NCBI RefSeq assembly: GCF_026914265.1
Contig: NC_069138.1
Span: 26,069,262-26,133,261 of the forward strand
Reading direction: 5' to 3'
DNA length: 64,000 nucleotides
From: Mya arenaria
Lineage: Eukaryota; Mollusca; Bivalvia; Myida; Myidae
In this document: piece by piece, positions 58,857 to 64,000 of the stretch
How the letters are laid out: each line of letters opens with the position of its first letter
How positions within the stretch are numbered: position 1 is the stretch's first letter
Notes under the pieces: generated by a model
The model's database searches: none
Told to the model about the DNA's origin: nothing
Seen by the model: the letters and a program-made list of their open reading frames with translations, nothing else
Position numbers and translations under genes: made by a program

Positions 58857-61635
58857 TGAATCAGTTTTCGATCGGGGACTCATTTGAAGGACATATTGAG
58901 CGTCTTGAAGAGTCGAAATTGGCAAAAAGTCCCCAAAATTGATGTTTCACTGTCAGTGAGTAAGAATTGTGACGTCACCACAAATGTGTACGACCACGGC
59001 GATCTTGACACAACAAAAGGTATGTTTGTGTATATTTTCTTTACTAAATGGAATCAAATTAAAACAAGACCTAGCCCATGATACGCCACATAATTTCTGC
59101 TTTCATATGGTAAACTGTCTTTTATTCTTGATGTTGTAGTTTTTGAGAACATTCAAAAAAAAAATTGAAATCGGCGATGCAGACGACCACACATTTTGTT
59201 TATTTTGCAAAAAACAATGATAAATCGGCTAGTTTCAACTCGTTCTTTACAAAAAGATATATAAACAGTAAATATATACCATTAACAATATATTTTCAAA
59301 GCGACATGATGTTTTTGAAAGAAATCGTACAATATTAAATTATGCGAACGACCACACTCGAGAATTTTACGCGAACGACCACACATTTTTATCTAATTTT
59401 GATAAGAGTGCGAATAAAGCTTCAAATACTATTTGTTAATGGGTATGGTATATCTTTTAGATGGAGAGTCGACAACCACAGGTCTGCAGATACTGTGGCA
59501 AGGTCCTTTCGAACATTTTAACACTGCGGCAGCATGAAACAACACATATTTTATTAGAAAACCTATTGTATTTTCTAACAACATCTTGTATTTGAAAAGT
59601 AATCGCCGTATGTACATAACCAGGAAGGCATTTTCAGAGGCGATGGGTTTTAGATCGATTATTCAAAGACTAACGAGAGCTATCCTACTCACCCTAGCAC
59701 CTTTAATTCATTATCTTAGCAAAAACATGTATTGCATTGAAACTTCAGACAGGCGTTTCCAACTATCAAACATACTTAATTAATCAAGTAGAATAGCTCC
59801 ATTTTGCATAAAATTTAAATTATGGCCCTTTTTTATTCGAATAAAAGATTCTGGTTAAGGGTTTGCATAAATACCAAAACTTTGCAATCTAAACTTAAAA
59901 GCGACGGAACAGTTGAGCGCGCTGTCTCTGTGACAGCTCTTATTATAAAAGATCATTGTACTGTGATTAATTTCATTTTTTTGTGATTTTTGTTTTTCAG
60001 AACTTTATTAGTAAATTCTTGTATTGTTTTGTGTCGATAGGTTTGCATAAAAGATTATTGTAGGTGATTCATTTCCCTTTTTGTGATTTGCTCTGTGATT
60101 ACATTTGTATGTTTAAGTTTTGCATGTAAACAGCCTGATCAGTATTAAATGCTATATCAATCTTATAAATGCGTTTGTTTAACAAACAAATGCGGACATT
60201 TTTTGTTTCATATTGATGTGAGTTATACTCAGTGTTTACTGCGATTCGTTTGTATTTTTAAAATAAAGACAGTAAACGTTATCAAATATCACGTTTTATT
60301 TTATTAATCTTCACTACTATTGCCATATAATAACACTGACTATTGCCATATAAGTGACGTGTCAATGAAGAATAAAGGCACAACACATATTTAATCAGAA
60401 ACAACATTGTAATTGAGTAATGACTACACATGTCAATCGCCGGCTATAAATGAACTACCCAGTGATCATATCGATAGTCAACATTGAATGTTTAGGAGTC
60501 CCATTTAGGATGTAACTAACGTTTTTGAATCATTTCTCCTCGCCTTTTCCCTTCTGACACTCAGTGCCCCTTTGTTTAATGAATTTCGATCCAAACATAC
60601 TGTACCACTCTTCTTCCTTTTCGTCGAACGTATATCGAACATACGGTCCCTGAAATAGTGTGGATGAGATAAATGAAATGTATGTTTTCTTCATCTTATA
60701 ATACAAAAATTGGTGTTTTAACAAGTTGAATGATTGCCATACTAAAATATATAGGTGTCATGGGATTTGGGTGGGTTTTAGCCCTATCAAATGTACGTTA
60801 GATCTTGGCATCCGAAAATTGCCCTAGTACTTCTTTTCATTCTAGACACACATCCTAAAGTGACTTCTATCAGCATCTTAATTGACAATAATCTCCTTTA
60901 CAATGGTCGAATGCCGCGAAACGCATGCCGCACATTCTGGTGTTGACATGTCGGATTTGTCAAGAAGATTACGGGTGTGCGTCCTGTGCGTATACAAATG
61001 TCCTGCGAAAAGAAAACACATTGACATCACGGAGAATTGATTCGCACACCCCTTCCTATTAATTTAAAAAGTGTGGTCGTTCGCCTAAAATTCTCAAGTG
61101 TGGTCGTTCGCATAATTTGATATATTTTAATATTGCCTTCAAAAACATCAATACCCCTTGCAAAGGTACTCTAAATGGTATATATTTGCTTTAATAAGTG
61201 TTTTTTCGTAAATACCAGGTGAAACTAGCCGTTTTATCATTGTTTTTGCAAAATATATAAAATGTGTGGTCGTCTGCATCCTCGATTCCAAATTTGTTAT
61301 TGAATGTTCTCAGAAACTACGACACCAAGAATATCAGACAGTATACCACATGAAAGCGGAAATTATGTGTCGTACCATGGGCTAGGTCTTGTTTTGTCTC
61401 AATTTCTCCGTGGTCGTTCGCATTTGTGGTCACGTGATTGTTTTTGCTCCCTCACAGTGTGTTTGTACAAGAAAGGGTCTGGGTGTTGTTGTGTGTTTGT
61501 GTGTGCGTGTGCGTTTCAGATATTTCAGATGCCGACTGTATTGAAATTATTGAAGGGATTGTTCCCGCAAAAGAATTGTGTAATGGATCTCAAAATGATT
61601 ATGACACTAGCCTTCAACAACAAAACAGAATTTAA
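58857..61635 (+). CDS. Unrecognised two-exon gene fragment split by a transposon-like element
   Basis: The exon up to 59019 (donor AAAAG|GTATGT) reads NWQKVPKIDVSLSVSKNCDV and on to YDHGDLDTTK. It joins in phase to 61520-61635 (acceptor TGCGTTTCAG), which reads DISDADCIEIIEGIVPAKEL, then CNGSQNDYDTSLQQQNRI and TAA. A second acceptor nine bases on (ATTTCAG at 61528) would also keep frame. Upstream, the ATG at 58857 opens MNQFSIGDSFEGHIERLEES in a different frame, which stops at 58943, so a frameshift or a missed exon lies near 58920. Acidic, no domain recognised. The end of the first exon lies inside the inverted-repeat arm, so part of the peptide may be transposon-derived. Confidence 0.4.
59461..59595 (+). 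CDS. C2H2 zinc-finger exon inside the inverted-repeat element
   Basis: A 44-codon frame starting ATG right after an acceptor-like TATCTTTTAG. Residues 9-30 hold a textbook finger: VCRYCGKVLSNILTLRQHET followed by TH, that is C-x2-C-x12-H-x3-H with the GK and Leu positions kept. It ends 14 codons later without the usual TGEKP linker. DNA binding is expected of the family; here it may serve, or have served, the element itself. Could be a relic of a longer protein. Confidence 0.5.
   Translation: MESRQPQVCRYCGKVLSNILTLRQHETTHILLENLLYFLTTSCI
60530..60649 (-). CDS. Terminal exon on minus strand, unknown protein
   Basis: Preceded on the minus strand by a pyrimidine-rich tract and CTATTTCAG, then GPYVRYTFDEKEEEWYSMFG and SKFIKQRGTECQKGKGEEK before TGA. 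The composition is charged and coding-like. An AATAAA (minus) lies about 230 bases beyond the stop. No family recognised and no upstream exon confirmed. Confidence 0.4.
   Translation of the reverse strand, partial: GPYVRYTFDEKEEEWYSMFGSKFIKQRGTECQKGKGEEK
60925..61062 (+). pseudogene. Possible degenerate second zinc finger
   Basis: The frame reads LTCRICQEDYGCASCAYTNV then LRKENTLTSRRIDSHT. The YxCxxCxY…RKxNL…H pattern resembles a C2H2 finger with its first His lost. It ends with TAA at the border of the right arm. Weak. Confidence 0.25.
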
Positions 61636-64000
61636 AATCTTCTAAATGTTTGTGCAATAACATGTAACTATCATCCCTCTATTATCGCATTCATATTATT
61701 AACAAAACATGCTCTGTGCCTCTGCAAAATAATAAACCAGGTCCAGAGGCGTCAAGCCTTTTACAGACCAGATTTATCAGGCGAGCGCGATGCATAGAAC
61801 ACCGGCTTACAAATAGAAACCTTCTGACATTACGTGAGAGAAATGGTATTCTACAGTACCCTCTCAAGCGTTCACCTTAAAAATAGCCAATTATATTAAC
61901 TGTAATAACAGCTGGGAACCATAGTTGTTTTCAAATTAGCGTTTACGCATCGTCAACAATAGTAAATAAGCATTATGGGTAACTGATCTTCAATCTGATT
62001 TGAGTTAAGTGGTCTTTTGTTAGTTATTTGTTTTTTGATTGACATTGCACTCACTTGTGGCTTGATGTCATTGCAATGTCAATGGAGGATTAATTTAAAA
62101 GGGAAATGAACAAACATATGATGTTACTTGGAATATATATGTGCGATTACAAAATGAGACATTTGCGTCTCTGATCCCCTGAAAATTGCAGGCATTGGAA
62201 ATGTAAATGTTATTGGGGCGATAATTGATTCAATCAAAAAGATGAATAAACATAAGTAAAGTCAAACTCGAGGAGGCCTTGACATGACTGAATATCTCGC
62301 AGAAAAGGAATTACTTTTTTGCAGAATAATGACCAGGGCCGTGATTTTATGAGGGTCGAAATACTTCCTTTATGAAATTAAAGAGCAACACAAATAATTA
62401 TAAATTAATAGGCATACCCAAAGTACTTGTATCCCGACGCTATCTGCAGACGAAGGAATACAGTTAAGAGTACCCAATGCAAAAACTTTTAAAAGATATA
62501 ATACAGTTATTGTTTGAAACTATGAGCATCACACACAGTCTAGACAAGGTTTAAAACTGTCTGAGTTACATAATGAAAGCATCATTGTTCTAAAATTGGT
62601 AACAAACAAGCAAAACATTTTTAAAAAATACAAACTCAGATCTTCTTCCAAATGATTATCTATGTAAAATTTCGAAAGAAAGAGCTGTGACAGGCTGAAA
62701 CATTTCTAGCAAGATAAAACGGTTTTAAAGATAACATGAATCTGTAAAATTTTAATATAATCAAAGTAGTGAAAGCTTAATTATGTAAAGACGCCATATT
62801 GAAATATATATATTTTTATGAGGAATTCGACGACAAAATTATACCTGTTTTCATGGTCAAACAAGGGACCATGTGACAGCAAACGACTGTCCACATTGAT
62901 ATGATATACTTGCTCTTGAATATTGTTTATATATTAAAACCATTTCAGAAATGAATTGCGGGATTGATGTCATTATCGGGGATATGAACGCAATTCGGCT
63001 GGTAAAAGTGTGTGGAGTCCTAAAGACTCTATACGTGGCATCAATCCCGCAATTTATTACTTATATTTACACCAATAGTTCATTATTTCATTCAAGTTGT
63101 TTATTGTTAAAAAAAACTTCATTTCATTTTAGTAAGCCTTTCAGTAATCCGTTCTTGCCCATTCTCAAAATAGATCGACCGGAAACATGTTATTAAATGA
63201 CGTCACAATCACGCGGGAAAAGATCAACCACCTGATATCACTTGTTAACGTAAAATTTAAACAGTTATGGCAATACTCAATTGTACACATCATAAATTAA
63301 CACCTTCTAAAATGTTGATTTATATTTTACGGGACCTGCTGACACAGTACAAACAATAATAAGATAAACAATTTTCATGTATATTGCTATGCGATGAATT
63401 GCGTTCCAAACATATCCGAAGTTGTTGCGTTCATCAGATGATAACCGCTATTGCCGAAAGACCGTTCATCTAAGGAATGGAAGTTGAGGTGTAAATATTC
63501 ATTTTTAAATATTTTAATCAATAACTTGCATCTCACTACATCAGTCGGTCAAACACCTCTTTTCGTTTGTTTTTTTTCGCTTGTTATTTCATTCTGTAAG
63601 CTGCCCCTTCTGATGCACTATATATTTCGACGGAGGGAAGGAAATGTGTTCCATCTAGTTGTATTTTAACTTTAAGTAAACATTTCGCCTTTATTCCTCC
63701 GGCAGATAATCAATTGACAAGTCCATAGGCATGGGTATAAAAGGCATTTTATGTCATTTTGTCCTTATTTTATAAACATAACCAGTTTAATTGCGTGAGT
63801 TATTTCCTCATACTGACACTGTAAACAAAATCTCGCAAATCTGTGGAGTGTAGAAAACGTGTTGTCAATGTAAAAACCATTTTTGGCGCCTGTTTATCTT
63901 GATTTGTTCCTTTTTATAATTATCAAGGGATCTATTTCAAGTGTGTCTGCCATAAACACAATTATATCAATATTCACTAATTGGTTTTACGAAATAATCT
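61580..64000 (+). repeat. Duplicated block shared with 41.8-44 kb
   Basis: The first part (61580-62370, including module M at 61710-62310) matches 41846-42610. After unrelated sequence, 63686-64000 matches 43027-43340 (TTTATTCCTCCGGCAG, GGCATTTTATGTCATTTTGT). No gene in the final 2.4 kb. Confidence 0.8.
62954..63054. repeat. Small inverted repeat, 16-bp perfect arms
   Basis: AATTGCGGGATTGATG (62954-62969) and CATCAATCCCGCAATT (63039-63054) enclose 69 bases. The loop contains GAGTCCTAAAGACTC, a second small palindrome. Likely a tiny MITE. Confidence 0.8.

Larger units (their letters stand above)
58971..61434. mobile_element. Long terminal-inverted-repeat element with mirrored 13-bp sites
   Basis: The left arm 58971-59394 and right arm 61063-61434 are inverted copies, with one ~50-bp gap. 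Each arm carries GCGAACGACCACA or close variants at matching places (58986, 59176, 59344, 59372; complement at 61070, 61098, 61264, 61409). The 1.7-kb interior holds C2H2 fragments on the plus strand and an exon on the minus strand, meeting tail to tail. AATAAA signals stand at 60261 (plus) and 60297 (minus). It resembles a foldback-type or TIR transposon; the superfamily is not recognised and no transposase core was seen. Confidence 0.75.

Overview
The window is metazoan nuclear DNA: AT-rich, with small exons, large introns, GT-AG (and one GC-AG) splice sites, AATAAA polyadenylation signals and a dense load of small transposons and tRNA-derived repeats. The gene content (a TADA1 orthologue and a DCXR-like short-chain dehydrogenase) and the repeat types fit a bivalve mollusc. 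That assignment is inference; no species is claimed.

Left third (1-23.9 kb), mostly single-copy. A plus-strand multi-pass membrane protein gene (739-3583, 5' end not found) is followed by a weak candidate spliced non-coding transcript (about 4.8-6.4 kb) and a gene-poor stretch. A complete ten-exon TADA1 gene, a SAGA coactivator subunit, spans 11583-23569. Its introns hold MITEs, a hAT-like element, a 141-bp palindrome and SINE remnants. A minus-strand tRNA-Thr-like sequence lies just downstream.

Right two thirds (24.6-64 kb), a repeat-built low-copy duplication cluster. Unit 0 (about 24.6-31.9 kb) is inverted relative to unit 1 (about 32.7-43.0 kb), and unit 1 is directly duplicated as unit 2 (about 46.4-56.5 kb) with a period near 13.7 kb. 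Each unit carries a copy of the same intronless SDR gene: a frameshifted 5' fragment (31397, plus), a C-terminally truncated ORF (32690, minus) and a full-length 253-aa ORF (46232, minus). The units also share a degenerate satellite of roughly 50 bp and a dispersed module of about 600 bp. Unit 0 is interrupted by a 2.4-kb satellite built from 22-bp halves paired into 44-bp dimers. Because the units are alignable by eye, several transposon insertions can be dated relative to the duplications. The clearest is a TTAA-flanked terminal-inverted-repeat element with a tRNA-like core that fills unit 1 but is absent from unit 2.

Far right (58.9-61.4 kb). A long-inverted-repeat element carries mirrored copies of GCGAACGACCACA in both arms. 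Its interior holds C2H2 zinc-finger fragments and a convergent minus-strand exon. It appears to sit between two exons of an unrecognised gene, whose last exon was also copied to 41.8 kb. From 61.6 kb to the end the sequence repeats material seen at 41.8-44 kb.

No prokaryotic features, CRISPR arrays, operons or intact retroelement polyproteins were seen.
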